Shown piece after piece: positions 1 to 8,541 of a stretch of 64,000 nt of DNA. The first letter of the stretch is position 1, and every line of letters starts with the position of its first letter. The stretch comes from CAYZJR01 sp964503045 (GTDB lineage Bacteria > Cyanobacteriota > Vampirovibrionia > Obscuribacterales > Obscuribacteraceae). The stretch spans positions 36,881-100,880 of the forward strand of contig CAZCZI010000020.1 of assembly GCA_964503045.1 (NCBI GenBank). The letters run 5' to 3'. The position numbers and the translations under genes were made by a program. The notes below the pieces were generated by a model. The model saw only the letters and a program-made list of their open reading frames with translations. It was not told where the DNA came from and did no database searches.

Positions 1-1
1 T

Positions 2-25
2 GCGGCGCCGAATTAATGGCGCCGC
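2..25. repeat. Perfect 8-bp inverted repeat at the window start
   Basis: GCGGCGCC and GGCGCCGC are separated by an 8-nt AT-rich loop, giving a strong GC-rich hairpin. No T-run follows, so it is not a clean intrinsic terminator. It lies at the edge of the scaffold, where assemblies often break at such structures. Confidence 0.5.
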
Positions 26-37
26 TACTCCTTCGGT

Positions 38-247
38 ATTCAATCGGCGCGCATCACGTCGACTAAGTTGAAAGCCCTTCCTGCACCCGAAANNNNNNNN
101 NNNNNNNNNNNNNNNNNNNNNNNNNNNNNNNNNNNNNNNNNNNNNNNNNNNNNNNNNNNNNNNNNNNNNNNNNNNNNNNNNNNNNNNNNNNNATTCAATC
201 GGCGCGCATCACGTCGACTAAGTTGAAAGCCCTTCCTGCACCCGAAA
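38..247. other. Scaffold gap (100 N) with identical 55-bp flanks
   Basis: Bases 93-192 are exactly 100 N. The 55 bases before the gap (38-92) are identical to the 55 bases after it (193-247). An estimated-length 100-N filler between contigs that share one identical 55-mer is what a de Bruijn assembler using k=55 leaves when it does not merge two overlapping contigs. The most likely true sequence joins base 92 directly to base 248 with no missing DNA. A genuine short direct repeat around a real gap cannot be excluded from the sequence alone. Confidence 0.85.
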
Positions 248-516
248 CGCCGGTGCAAACTCAAGAACCTGGCAGTTGGGACCCGTGGTCCGACAGCAAA
301 GTTCGCTCGTTCGAACGCAAGGTTGCACTCGTGACCGGCGACTATCCCACAATCGAAGCCAATCCGGAAAACACGTCACTGGCAAGCAGTGCGATGTCCC
401 ACACAATCAAGTCCAACTCCGAACAAAGCCGAAATCACCGAATCTTTGAAAAACCACAAACCGAAAGCAACGACCCGCCCTTGCTTGCGCGCTTGCGCGA
501 CAAAGGTTTCGAGTAA
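223..516 (+). CDS. Hypothetical ORF, start not resolved
   Basis: The frame is open to TAA at 514-516, and the first start-like codon is TTG at 223. If the gap is closed as an overlap, the frame extends back to a TAA at 14-16 without meeting ATG or GTG, so no convincing start exists. The 97-residue product is hydrophilic, rich in Pro, Glu and Ser, with no signal peptide, membrane segment or recognised domain. It could be the end of a gene cut by the scaffold join, or non-coding. The 98 bases between it and the next gene are AT-rich and may hold that gene's promoter. Confidence 0.3.
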   Translation: MKALPAPETPVQTQEPGSWDPWSDSKVRSFERKVALVTGDYPTIEANPENTSLASSAMSHTIKSNSEQSRNHRIFEKPQTESNDPPLLARLRDKGFE

Positions 517-614
517 ACTCAGATTAACTATTCGTTAGCTTGTTAAGTTAACTAGCTCATCAAAACTTGAACGTAGTCAATGACTAGTTATACGTATGAT
601 GTTATAAAGAGCGC

Positions 615-2927
615 ATGACTTCCGCGCTCATCACCAGAACAGAGCCCGCAAAGCCTCGCGTCGTCGCCGCCCCCAGAAGGCGTCGCAGCTCATGCGTTGG
701 CGTCGCGACGTTTGCTGGCATTTTGGCGTTTGCACTGGCAGTGCTAAATAACATCGTTTTGAGCGATGCTGCGTCACGTCAGATTTTCGACAGTTGCCAC
801 TACATTCAAACGTCCCGTGAGTTGTATCTCTGGGCTCAAGATTTGATGTTGGGAACAAATGCATCAGTCGGCAAAGAAACATTGGGAAGCATGATGCTTA
901 TTGACGGTCCCATACTGCCGGTATGCGGAGCCCTGTCGTCAGCGATTTTTGGATGCGCCCCATCAGTTGCAACAAGCCATTTTCTGATGATCTTTCAGGC
1001 GGCGATGCATGCGATCACGGCAGCATTAGTCGTCGTTTTGGGTCATGCGTGGTTGCGTTCACGTCTGTATCTATCGGCATTTGCAGGCATTCTATGGGCA
1101 GTCTATCCCGGTGCGCTTGCAGGCTCAGGAATGTTTTTGACGGAACCTCTAACAACCGCACTAGTCATGGTGCTCGTCTGGCTGTCGACAAAAACTCAAT
1201 CGCAAGGTGCCTCAATCACCAACACCGCTCTCGGTTTCACCGTAGCCTGCATAGCTCTTCTGAAACCGCCGTTGCTTCCACTAGTTGCAGCGCTTCTTTT
1301 GCTGCGTTGGATGACTCAACGAAAAGCTCGCGTCTTGCCGACTTTGTTGGCGTTTGCAGCAGGACTAGTGATCGTGTTTGCGCCATGGATCGCCTTCACT
1401 AAATACGCAACCGGAAAGGCTCAGGTATTGCCGCAGCGCGTGCCTTCAGTCAACCTTGCGGTCGGAAACGATGTCGAATTCGATGGCTGGCACACACTGC
1501 CTTTGCCACCGCTGACGATGCTGGAAATTCTTCAACCTCCGGCGCAGATCATTGCGAGCCTGGGACGTGCACATGGGACGGAACTGGTTGCTTTGACTTT
1601 GCGCAAATTCACTCGACTGTGGGCTCAACCATGGATTCCTTCGCAGAGAGATATTCTCGGCGTGCCGTATGCCTTCTTGGGCGTCATCCATCAGCTCTTA
1701 CTGGCACTTTCAATACCAGCGGTTCTCTACGTCATTGCCACAACGAAGTTGACGCCCAAGCTCAGTAAACTTCCCCGCCGACGCTTGCTGTCGACTGCTC
1801 TTTGCTTGGTTTTGTTTGTACATCTTCTCTACTTGCCATTTGAGACAGTCGCGCGTTATGCGCTCTCAGCGATGCCGGCGCTCATCACTATCTTAGTGTG
1901 CGCTTCCGCCGAAATGCTTCGCAGGAAATCGATGCGGCTTGCCACCATATTTGGCATTACTAGCGCGATTGCAATGTTCGGATGCTGGCAGACAGATTTG
2001 TTTGCACTGCTTTCGGGTTGGATTCCAAACGCCGGCACGATTGCACTTATTGGATCTGCAATATCCCTCGCCCTCTTCCTTACAGTGCTTGCCGCAACTT
2101 GGACACAGGCAACAATTGGCACCATCAAAGCTCAAAAGATTCGCTTAGCCAAATCTCTTGCTGTGGTTGGAATTTTGGCAAGCGGCATTGCATTTGCAAA
2201 TGTCGAACCTGGTGTTGCACTTCCTGAGTGGAAAACGCATCTCGACAAACAAGCCGCAGTTCGCACAATAAGCGCGGCACCTAAGATTGATTGGAATAAC
2301 GTCGCTGGCGCGTACGTCTTAATTGACAGCGACAAGAACATTGCCGATGCAGAGGTCACCGTCAACGGAGTATTGGCAGCAGTGCCCGCAAGAGCGCATG
2401 AAGTCTGCGATTTCCAGTACAAACACACCGTCGACGAGTTTCTTGCAATCTGCGCAAATTGCAGAGACCTCCAACCCGAAGACATGCGCAACTGGTGGTT
2501 GGCACCAGTTGAGATCGAAAAGTTGGCGAATCAAGCCGGTCCAATTGAGTTGAAGGTTGCAGCAAGAAAAAGCGCACCAGTCACCGTTTACGGCCAGTAC
2601 TTGCGCGAAGGACAGAAAGAACTGCTCATTCCGCATCTACACTATCTCGGCTTTTCTAAGCTGGAAGCATCCAGAGATCGAATAGAGTATCGGCAGACCG
2701 ACAAGTTTCATCGGCGCGCGACGAAATCTACGTCAGAATTGCAAGAAGCCGCGCAGTCAGCAAATCAGGCAAAATGGCAAATTGATCTTTCAACCGAACC
2801 AGGCACGCAGACCGGCGAGTATCGCATCTATCTTCTGATTGCTTACAAAGTCCCTCAATCCATCGTCGACGGCCATGCTGATGGAACTTGGCTCTATCCA
2901 GATCACCAAATCTGGTCAATTTGGTAG
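615..2927 (+). CDS. Polytopic GT-C-fold glycosyltransferase-like membrane protein
   Basis: This 770-residue protein has a basic N-terminus (RRRR near residue 23), a first membrane helix near residues 28-48, and about ten further hydrophobic segments up to residue ~520. A soluble C-terminal domain of about 240 residues follows. The first external loop carries an acidic/aromatic stretch (FDSCHYIQ) and a later loop the motif FLTEPLTT. Both placements are typical of GT-C transferases of the dolichyl/undecaprenyl-phosphate-sugar-dependent type (GT39/ArnT-like). These enzymes move a sugar from a lipid carrier to protein or glycan on the outer face of the inner membrane. Donor and acceptor cannot be read from the sequence. 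The ATG at 615 follows an AT-rich stretch. The rhamnose/glycan genes from 5.6 kb onward make a role in surface glycosylation plausible. Confidence 0.7.
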   Translation: MTSALITRTEPAKPRVVAAPRRRRSSCVGVATFAGILAFALAVLNNIVLSDAASRQIFDSCHYIQTSRELYLWAQDLMLGTNASVGKETLGSMMLIDGPILPVCGALSSAIFGCAPSVATSHFLMIFQAAMHAITAALVVVLGHAWLRSRLYLSAFAGILWAVYPGALAGSGMFLTEPLTTALVMVLVWLSTKTQSQGASITNTALGFTVACIALLKPPLLPLVAALLLLRWMTQRKARVLPTLLAFAAGLVIVFAPWIAFTKYATGKAQVLPQRVPSVNLAVGNDVEFDGWHTLPLPPLTMLEILQPPAQIIASLGRAHGTELVALTLRKFTRLWAQPWIPSQRDILGVPYAFLGVIHQLLLALSIPAVLYVIATTKLTPKLSKLPRRRLLSTALCLVLFVHLLYLPFETVARYALSAMPALITILVCASAEMLRRKSMRLATIFGITSAIAMFGCWQTDLFALLSGWIPNAGTIALIGSAISLALFLTVLAATWTQATIGTIKAQKIRLAKSLAVVGILASGIAFANVEPGVALPEWKTHLDKQAAVRTISAAPKIDWNNVAGAYVLIDSDKNIADAEVTVNGVLAAVPARAHEVCDFQYKHTVDEFLAICANCRDLQPEDMRNWWLAPVEIEKLANQAGPIELKVAARKSAPVTVYGQYLREGQKELLIPHLHYLGFSKLEASRDRIEYRQTDKFHRRATKSTSELQEAAQSANQAKWQIDLSTEPGTQTGEYRIYLLIAYKVPQSIVDGHADGTWLYPDHQIWSIW

Positions 2928-2940
2928 TTGCTTACTGGGA

Positions 2941-3354
2941 CTACTCTTTCGGCAAAAATAAAGAAGGCGAAACCTTGAAACGCTCCCCTAGCCTGCAAGC
3001 AGCGCGCTTGCTCAATCCTCTATGCCCATTGAGAAATGCAGAGAGATTCGACTTGTGTCCTACAAATTCAACAAGATCTGATTGAGTCAATCCGTTTGCG
3101 TCCATTAGATAACGTAAGGTTTCTCTTGGCGAAATCTCAGGTGTTATACGTGGTAAACGCTTTTCGTATTGAATAATCAAGTCGCCCAACACAGCTAGGT
3201 AGTCAGCCTCTCCCTGCGTTAGGCTGCTGCGCCTGTATACGAGACTCTTCATCACAGCAATCGCCTTTTCAAATTGTGCCTTTCTACGAAGTGGCACGAG
3301 CGGAAATTCTCTCACCAACTCCATGTATGTGTTATCGACTTTAGCTGTATTCAT
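2941..3354 (-). CDS. higA: HigA-type antitoxin with HTH domain
   Basis: The 137-residue product has the HigA layout. An N-terminal helical half is followed by a C-terminal Cro/C1-type helix-turn-helix around residues 80-130, seen as 'ETLRYLMDANGLTQSDLVEF' and a downstream 'SAFLNGHRGLSK' segment. It would neutralise the HigB toxin encoded just upstream and repress the operon. The ATG at 3354 is preferred over the in-frame GTG at 3363 because it overlaps the higB stop as ATGA, the usual sign of translational coupling, with a GGTGG stretch about 7 nt upstream. The gene ends 13 bp from the convergent GT-C-like gene. Confidence 0.88.
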   Translation of the reverse strand: MNTAKVDNTYMELVREFPLVPLRRKAQFEKAIAVMKSLVYRRSSLTQGEADYLAVLGDLIIQYEKRLPRITPEISPRETLRYLMDANGLTQSDLVEFVGHKSNLSAFLNGHRGLSKRAACRLGERFKVSPSLFLPKE

Positions 3355-3632
3355 ACTTTCCACCGATCATACTCAGAGTGCGTCATCATCTCCGCAACAT
3401 AAACTCGTTGAAGAGAATAGTCAATCTCGCAGACAAGTCTGTAGTTGTTGCCTCCTATATCAAAGATAACCAGATCTTTGACGTAGTCAGCGCTCCTAAG
3501 ACTCATTCGGACTTCCGCAAACGATTTCCAGGCGGCCCCGTTCACAACCTTCATCCAGTTCGCTATCGGTCTTCGTGCGTTAGGGTGCCTGTTGCCAAAC
3601 GAATTCAGCACGGACTCGTTGACAATTTCCAC
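3351..3632 (-). CDS. higB: HigB-family mRNA interferase toxin
   Basis: This 93-residue protein matches the HigB_toxin family (RelE-like fold, ribosome-dependent mRNA cleavage). It shows an N-terminal 'FGNRHPNARRPIANW' segment, then 'AAWKSFAEVR', 'VIFDIGGNNYRLVCEI' and a C-terminal 'THSEYDRW'. The toxin gene comes first and the antitoxin second, the classical higBA order. A GTG at 3644 is also in frame. The GTG at 3632 is chosen because it sits 8 nt after a near-perfect Shine-Dalgarno sequence (AGGGAGGTGA), and the longer version would start inside that sequence. The length fits the family (about 90-100). Confidence 0.88.
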   Translation of the reverse strand: MEIVNESVLNSFGNRHPNARRPIANWMKVVNGAAWKSFAEVRMSLRSADYVKDLVIFDIGGNNYRLVCEIDYSLQRVYVAEMMTHSEYDRWKV

Positions 3633-3652
3633 TAGATAAGTCACCTCCCTAA

Positions 3653-3669
3653 GTTATCATTTTGATAAC
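3653..3669. promoter_or_regulatory. Probable HigA operator (inverted repeat)
   Basis: GTTATCA-TTT-TGATAAC is a perfect 7-bp inverted repeat with a 3-nt centre. It lies about 20 bp upstream of the higB start and next to its ribosome binding site. HTH antitoxins of this family bind such palindromes to autoregulate their operon. Binding here is inferred from position and symmetry. Confidence 0.65.
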
Positions 3670-3776
3670 CACTTGTCAATCAAAGACCTTTATCCCCTCC
3701 CCCATCGCCCATGCCGAACAACTCAGCATGGGCTGGAGGAGCTAAGTGTTTCCGTTAAGCCAGGGCGTACAACGGA

Positions 3777-3932
3777 CTACTCACGCTTGCGCCGCTTACG
3801 CACGCGCTCACGCACGAGTTCTTGATCTTGTTCTGCAATTACTACGCCAACACAAATCAAAAACAACAACGCGTACAAAAGCAACCAAACAATTCCATTT
3901 GCAAGAAAAAACTGTTCCCAAACCCAATGCAT
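3777..3932 (-). CDS. Small single-pass membrane protein
   Basis: The 51-residue product has one strongly hydrophobic helix (about residues 9-34, rich in Leu, Val and Ile). A charged tail follows, ending in Arg/Lys-rich 'RERVRKRRKRE', which predicts N-out/C-in topology. The ATG at 3932 is preferred over an upstream in-frame start at 4004 because a GGAGGG motif sits 8-9 nt before it. No family is recognised. It stands alone between higBA and the phosphoribosyltransferase gene and is not obviously part of either unit. Confidence 0.55.
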   Translation of the reverse strand: MHWVWEQFFLANGIVWLLLYALLFLICVGVVIAEQDQELVRERVRKRRKRE

Positions 3933-4201
3933 AATTCGACCCTCCAAAAATTTGAAATTTTGTGCGACCAAATAAATAACGCTTGAGCGCTGCAAAAAGT
4001 TCATCGAAAGCGGGTTAAATACGACGTTTCAGCTACAACATGCCTGTTGATGCCTGGTAATAAAAAGCGCGCGAAATGTCAATTGCAACAATTGAGAAAA
4101 ATGAAAGTCTGCGATCTCGCTTGCAATTCCACGCTTTAATATGAGGAACCATAAAACAACCCTTGCGTCTTCAAGCAAGGTGAATTACTAGGAAGCAGAT
4201 T

Positions 4202-4855
4202 ATGTTATTCAGAGATCGCCACGATGCTGGAAGAAAGCTCGCAACCAGATTGATTAAGTACGGAAACCGCAAGGATGTGGTCGTTTTAGGATTGCCTCGC
4301 GGCGGCGTGCCTGTAGCGTTTCAGGTGGCTCAACAAATCAATGCACCGCTCGATGTCTTTATCGTAAGGAAGCTCGGCGTTCCTGGTCATGACGAACTGG
4401 CAATGGGTGCCATAGCTAGTGGCAACATCACTTTTTTGAACAATCAATTGATACAACAGATGAATATATCGCAACCGCAAGTTGCCAGCACCGCAGCCCG
4501 CGAAAAGCAAGAACTGGCCAGAAGAGAAACGCTCTATCGTAGAGGCCGATCACCTCACGAGCTAAAAGGAAAACAAGTTATTGTCGTAGACGATGGACTG
4601 GCAACGGGTGCATCAATGCGTGCCGCCGTGAGCGCAATTTCTAAGCTGTGCCCAGCAAAACTCATCGTTGCAGTACCGGTGGCCGCGCCCGAGACTTGCC
4701 AAATGTTTCAGCAATACGCTGATGAGGTCGTCTGCGTCGCAACCCCCGAATCCTTTATGTCCGTCGGTTCTTGGTACAGAGACTTTCACCAGACGACCGA
4801 TCACGAAGTGCAAAAGCTATTGGATATCGCAGCAAAAAATGGGCAAGCCGCGTAG
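4202..4855 (+). CDS. Phosphoribosyltransferase-domain protein
   Basis: This 217-residue type I PRTase-fold protein has the PRPP-binding loop VIVVDDGLATGAS at residues 126-138, where the two Asp residues and the following Gly/Thr contact the ribose-phosphate. The N-terminus carries 'VVVLGLPRGGVPVA' and 'DVFIVRKLGVPGHDELAMGA', typical of the stand-alone PRTase-like proteins found in many bacteria. Substrate specificity of this subgroup is unsettled, so no purine or pyrimidine assignment is made. An AGGAAG ribosome binding site precedes the ATG. The 269 bp upstream are AT-rich and should hold the promoter. The gene ends 38 bp from a convergent TSUP transporter gene. Confidence 0.85.
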   Translation: MLFRDRHDAGRKLATRLIKYGNRKDVVVLGLPRGGVPVAFQVAQQINAPLDVFIVRKLGVPGHDELAMGAIASGNITFLNNQLIQQMNISQPQVASTAAREKQELARRETLYRRGRSPHELKGKQVIVVDDGLATGASMRAAVSAISKLCPAKLIVAVPVAAPETCQMFQQYADEVVCVATPESFMSVGSWYRDFHQTTDHEVQKLLDIAAKNGQAA

Positions 4856-4893
4856 TGCTACCGGCAGGACGCCATCGCCAGTGGTGACCTCAG

Positions 4894-5619
4894 CTACGGG
4901 CTTTTGAAGAGCATCGCCAAGCCGAGTGTAAGAATTATTCCGCAAACGACGCGCTTGAAAGCGCGCTCCGGAATCTTGCTCAAAACGAGCTGACCGAGCC
5001 AGGTCCCAGCCAGGACACCAAACGTTGCGACAAGCGTTACGATCCAGAATTCGCTCAACTGCTTCCACTGATAAATGAAATAAACGGGCATTCTCGCCCC
5101 ATCTACAACCAGCGCGATTGCAGTAGCCGTTGCAATGAATTCATTCTTCGACAGGTTGAAGCCCATCAGTGCAGCGGAGCGAACTCCACCCTGATTGCCC
5201 ACGAGCCCGCCGAATGCACCAGAGATAAAACCAGCAAGCCAACTCACCTGTCGCGGATATCGCATCTTTTCCGCCAGCCCGAAAACACCAGTAAATCCAG
5301 CAAAAATCAAGAGTCCGGCAAGCACAAGCAGCAACGAACGATCTTGCAGCCTAGAGCCGACCACCGCACCGGCAAGTCCACCAATCGCGCTCCAGATGCC
5401 GAACTTGATGAACACGTCCTTGTTCAAATCTTTGCGGATGAGCACGAATCTAAATGCGGTACCCAGAAGGTGCGGTATAGAAACGGCTGCCACTGCCAAC
5501 TGCAAATCGACACGCAAAGCAAACAACGGGGTCAATAGGCTGCCGACACCAAAGCCGGAAACCGATGCCACACCACCAGCTATGGTCGCTACGATCAGAA
5601 CTATCAATAGCTCGGTCAC
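4894..5619 (-). CDS. TSUP (TauE/SafE) family membrane transporter
   Basis: The 241-residue protein has about eight hydrophobic helices in the two-fold TSUP arrangement. It starts with 'VATIAGGVASVSGFGVGSLLTP', and the second half repeats the theme ('AGFISGAFGGLVGNQGGVRS'). The family exports or takes up organosulfur anions such as sulfite, sulfonates or sulfoacetate, but the substrate cannot be inferred here. The start is GTG at 5619, three bases after the stop of the upstream GT2 gene on the same strand, so the two are probably co-transcribed, although no functional link is evident. Confidence 0.87.
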   Translation of the reverse strand: MTELLIVLIVATIAGGVASVSGFGVGSLLTPLFALRVDLQLAVAAVSIPHLLGTAFRFVLIRKDLNKDVFIKFGIWSAIGGLAGAVVGSRLQDRSLLLVLAGLLIFAGFTGVFGLAEKMRYPRQVSWLAGFISGAFGGLVGNQGGVRSAALMGFNLSKNEFIATATAIALVVDGARMPVYFIYQWKQLSEFWIVTLVATFGVLAGTWLGQLVLSKIPERAFKRVVCGIILTLGLAMLFKSP

Positions 5620-5622
5620 AGC

Positions 5623-6534
5623 TTAGGTTGCTGGTCGCTCACGGCTACCGGAAAGCAACACCTTCAGCTCATACGCCACGACGCGCACGTACGCCAAGGC
5701 CATTAAACCCGCATATGCAATCGCATCCATGTACCAACGCTCGCCTCGGTAATGCTTGCGCCAGAAGCGATACAGCCCGCGGTGCGAAGACAAAATCATC
5801 TTAGTCTTCACTTGCTTGATTGACTGCCCGTAATGATGAACCACCCGCGCGCCGGGAGTAAACCAAATTTCCCAGCCCTTCTGCTTGATTCGAAAGCACC
5901 AATCAACTTCTTCAAAAAGCATGAAGAAGCCCTCGTCAAGCGTACCGACCTCTTCGATTACCTTGCGCCTCAGAAGAAGACAGGCGCCTTCCGGTTGGTC
6001 GACTTGCCTCTCATCATCGTGGTTCCAATCGAGCATCTTGTACTCGCGAAACTTTGCGCCTGCTTTTGACCCGGCAGGGAACATTTTAGAGAGTCCCACG
6101 AGTTCGTAAACCATCCCCAGAAAGGTGGGAAAGGCTCTGCACGAGCGCTGAATAGTGCCATCGGAATTCAAAAGCTGCGGTGCCACGATTCCTGCCTGCG
6201 GATGCGACTCCAAAAAATGTATTAGGTGTGATATCGCTCCTGGTTTCACCTCGGTATCGGGGTTCAGAAGCAAAATGAATTCACCAGATGCAGTGGCAAA
6301 CGCCTGATTGTTAGCTGCAGCAAAACCACGATTTTCCTTGTTAGCCGTCAATTTCACCCATGGATGCTCGGCTGCGACCATGGCCGCCGAACTGTCAGCC
6401 GATGCGTTATCAACAACGAAAACCTCGAACTTGCCTGCGCCCGGATATTCCTCGAGATCTCGCCTGAGTGTCTCGAGACAGGTGCGAAGCAAATCGCGCG
6501 TGTTCCAACTAACGATGACTACTGAAAGTCGCAT
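5623..6534 (-). CDS. GT2 family glycosyltransferase, probably a rhamnosyltransferase
   Basis: The 303-residue protein has a GT-A fold. Residues 1-20 hold 'LSVVIVSWNTRDLL', followed by 'VFVVDNASADSS', 'NRGFAAANNQAF' and the metal-binding 'LLLNPDTEV' (DxD-equivalent). The acceptor-side motif is 'FFMLFEEVDWCFRIKQKGW'. This pattern is characteristic of WbbL/RfbF-like enzymes that use dTDP-rhamnose. The rml genes, divergently oriented next door, support that donor, but the linkage and acceptor are unknown. The C-terminus has an amphipathic/hydrophobic segment near residues 268-290 that may hold the enzyme at the inner membrane. Confidence 0.85.
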   Translation of the reverse strand: MRLSVVIVSWNTRDLLRTCLETLRRDLEEYPGAGKFEVFVVDNASADSSAAMVAAEHPWVKLTANKENRGFAAANNQAFATASGEFILLLNPDTEVKPGAISHLIHFLESHPQAGIVAPQLLNSDGTIQRSCRAFPTFLGMVYELVGLSKMFPAGSKAGAKFREYKMLDWNHDDERQVDQPEGACLLLRRKVIEEVGTLDEGFFMLFEEVDWCFRIKQKGWEIWFTPGARVVHHYGQSIKQVKTKMILSSHRGLYRFWRKHYRGERWYMDAIAYAGLMALAYVRVVAYELKVLLSGSRERPAT

Positions 6535-6695
6535 GGGCGTATCTTAGCAAGTTCGCCTATGCAAATCGTTTTCTTCGTTTCAGATAAACAAAACAGTTAA
6601 TTCGGGCATTGAATTCTTAATAGGTTTTTATGCGCAAAACGCGACCAAGCCGATAAATGATCCTTCAATAAAAGTGGCTCAAATCAGCGAGTTTG

Positions 6696-6701
6696 TATAA
6701 T
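6696..6701 (+). promoter_or_regulatory. Consensus -10 box before the sugar transferase gene
   Basis: A perfect TATAAT ends two bases before an in-frame GTG at 6703. Transcription would begin near 6708, after that GTG, so translation must begin further downstream. No good -35 hexamer is present at the usual spacing, so the strength of this promoter is uncertain. Confidence 0.45.
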
Positions 6702-6738
6702 CGTGCCACGACAAATCAGTCGGCCCGAGGTCGAATTT

Positions 6739-7407
6739 GTGCACGATCACCATAACTGCGGTTCAAGCACTTGCTCCAAAGACCGCCCGCGAGAACCAGT
6801 CGCAACATCATCATCGCTTCCTGCAAAATCAATGCAGTTCCAACTCAAGCTGAAGCGCGCTACAGACCTTGCCCTCTGCCTGGGCGCAACGATTGTGGGT
6901 GCACCCATATTCGCGCTGACGGCACTGGCAATCAAGCTCGATTCCCCGGGCCCGGTCATCTTCAAGCAACGCCGCGTTGGCGTCGATGGGCAATTCTTTG
7001 AGATTTATAAATTTCGCACAATGAAAGTGGGTACTCCCAACGTGCCTACCGAAGAGATGTTGAAGCTTCCAAACCCCGTGACGCGTGTTGGACATGTGTT
7101 GCGAAGAACGAGCCTCGATGAGCTTCCGCAATTGTTTAACGTGCTTAAGGGTGAGATGAGCTTAGTTGGCCCGCGACCAGCTCTGTATAATCAGGAAGAG
7201 CTCACGGCCAAGCGGCTTGCCTGCGGCGTTCTGAAGTTTCCACCTGGGATTACCGGCTGGGCACAAGTGAACGGCCGCGACGAGTTGGCTGACGACGTGA
7301 AGGTCGAGGCAGACCGCTGGTATTGCGACAATTGGAGCTATTGGCTCGACTGGCGAATCATCGCTAAAACATTTGATGCAGTACTCAGCAAACGGGGCGC
7401 ATTCTAA
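6739..7407 (+). CDS. Undecaprenyl-phosphate sugar-1-phosphate transferase (WcaJ/WbaP C-terminal type)
   Basis: This 222-residue bacterial sugar transferase begins repeat-unit assembly by moving a hexose-1-phosphate from a nucleotide sugar to undecaprenyl phosphate at the inner membrane. A re-entrant hydrophobic helix ('LALCLGATIVGAPIFALTAL') is followed by 'SPGPVIFKQRRVGVDG', the family's 'FEIYKFRTMK', then 'RRTSLDELPQLFNVLKGEMS', 'VGPRPAL' and 'PGITGWAQVNGRDEL'. GTG at 6739 is chosen because a GAGG motif lies 8 nt upstream and because the consensus -10 box at 6696-6701 rules out GTG 6703. ATG 6832 is the other candidate. The predicted cytoplasmic N-terminus is short, as in the minimal versions of this family. 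It leads into rmlA 47 bp downstream. Confidence 0.92.
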   Translation: MHDHHNCGSSTCSKDRPREPVATSSSLPAKSMQFQLKLKRATDLALCLGATIVGAPIFALTALAIKLDSPGPVIFKQRRVGVDGQFFEIYKFRTMKVGTPNVPTEEMLKLPNPVTRVGHVLRRTSLDELPQLFNVLKGEMSLVGPRPALYNQEELTAKRLACGVLKFPPGITGWAQVNGRDELADDVKVEADRWYCDNWSYWLDWRIIAKTFDAVLSKRGAF

Positions 7408-7454
7408 ACTCCGCGCTGACCTATCCAAGCGCAACACAGGAAAGACGAAAAATA

Positions 7455-8528
7455 ATGAAAGGACTGATTCTAAGTGGCGGAAAGGGCACGCGCATGCGCC
7501 CCATCACTCACACCGCCGCCAAGCAACTATTGCCGGTAGCCAACAAACCGATTCTTTTCTACGGCATAGAGGCTCTGATCTCCGCCGGCATCAAGGAGAT
7601 TGGAATCATCATCTCTCCGGAAACCGGTCCCGATGTGAAAGACGCAGTCGGTGACGGCAGCAGATGGGGAATCAAAATCGTCTACATCGTGCAAGACGAA
7701 CCAAAGGGTCTTGCCCACGCCGTGAAAACCGCACGCGACTTCCTCAAAGATGATCCGTTTGTGATGTATCTCGGCGACAACCTGATCAAAGATGGTGTCG
7801 GTCCGCTTGTAGAGCGCTTCAACAAAGGAAGCGCCGATGCCTTTATTTTGCTCAAAGAGGTTCCGAACCCAAGCTCATTCGGTGTGGCTCAGTTAAATGG
7901 GAACGGCCGAATTCTGCGCCTTGATGAGAAACCACCCCAGCCAAAGAGCAACTTGGCACTGGTCGGAGTCTACTTGTTCAATAAGCAAATCCACAAGGCG
8001 ATCGATGAAATTAAGCCTAGCAAGCGTGGTGAGCTGGAAATCACCGACGCAATTCAACGTTTGATCGAAACAAATCATTCTGTCGACAGCCACATTCTGC
8101 AAAGCTGGTGGCTCGACACGGGAAAGAAAGACGACATGCTCGAAGCCAATCGTGTCGTGCTCGACGAAATGGTGGACGTCACCAATCAAGGCACCATCGA
8201 TGAAAACTCGCGGGTGTCCGGTCGCGTGCACGTCGGCAAAGGAAGCGTTTTGCGCAACTGCACGGTTAGAGGTCCGGCGGTTATTGGCGAAGATTGTGTT
8301 TTGGAACACAGCTATGTCGGACCATTCACGTCAATCGGTGACGGCGCGCGCGTCAGCCACGCCGAAATCGAACACTGTATTCTTCGCGAAAAATGCCAGA
8401 TTCTCGAGTTTCACGGACGAATCGAAGATAGTTTAATTGGAATGAATGTCGAGCTGACTCGCAGTCATAATAAGCCTGTCGCGTTTCGTCTAATGCTCGG
8501 AGACGACAGCAAAGTCGAAGTGGTCTAA
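7455..8528 (+). CDS. rmlA: Glucose-1-phosphate thymidylyltransferase, long form
   Basis: The 357-residue enzyme makes dTDP-glucose from dTTP and glucose-1-phosphate, the first step to dTDP-rhamnose. The nucleotidyltransferase signature 'LSGGKGTRMRPIT' is at residues 6-18, with 'KQLLPVANKPIL' and the metal-binding 'YLGDNLI'. Unlike the ~290-residue RmlA, residues ~240-357 add hexapeptide repeats of a left-handed beta-helix ('GTIDENSRVSGRVHVGKGSV' and on). That is the 'long form' found in StrD-like and archaeal enzymes. The beta-helix may serve oligomerisation or an acetyltransferase-like role; the second activity is not established here. It belongs to the rml cluster with rmlB, rmlD and the rmlC-like gene. 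Confidence 0.93.
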   Translation: MKGLILSGGKGTRMRPITHTAAKQLLPVANKPILFYGIEALISAGIKEIGIIISPETGPDVKDAVGDGSRWGIKIVYIVQDEPKGLAHAVKTARDFLKDDPFVMYLGDNLIKDGVGPLVERFNKGSADAFILLKEVPNPSSFGVAQLNGNGRILRLDEKPPQPKSNLALVGVYLFNKQIHKAIDEIKPSKRGELEITDAIQRLIETNHSVDSHILQSWWLDTGKKDDMLEANRVVLDEMVDVTNQGTIDENSRVSGRVHVGKGSVLRNCTVRGPAVIGEDCVLEHSYVGPFTSIGDGARVSHAEIEHCILREKCQILEFHGRIEDSLIGMNVELTRSHNKPVAFRLMLGDDSKVEVV

Positions 8529-8541
8529 CGACTGCAACTAC

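Noticed and set aside
6703..6738. GTG 6703 as the start of the sugar transferase
   Set aside because: A TATAAT box ends two bases before it, so the transcript would begin after this codon; GTG 6739 has a ribosome binding site.
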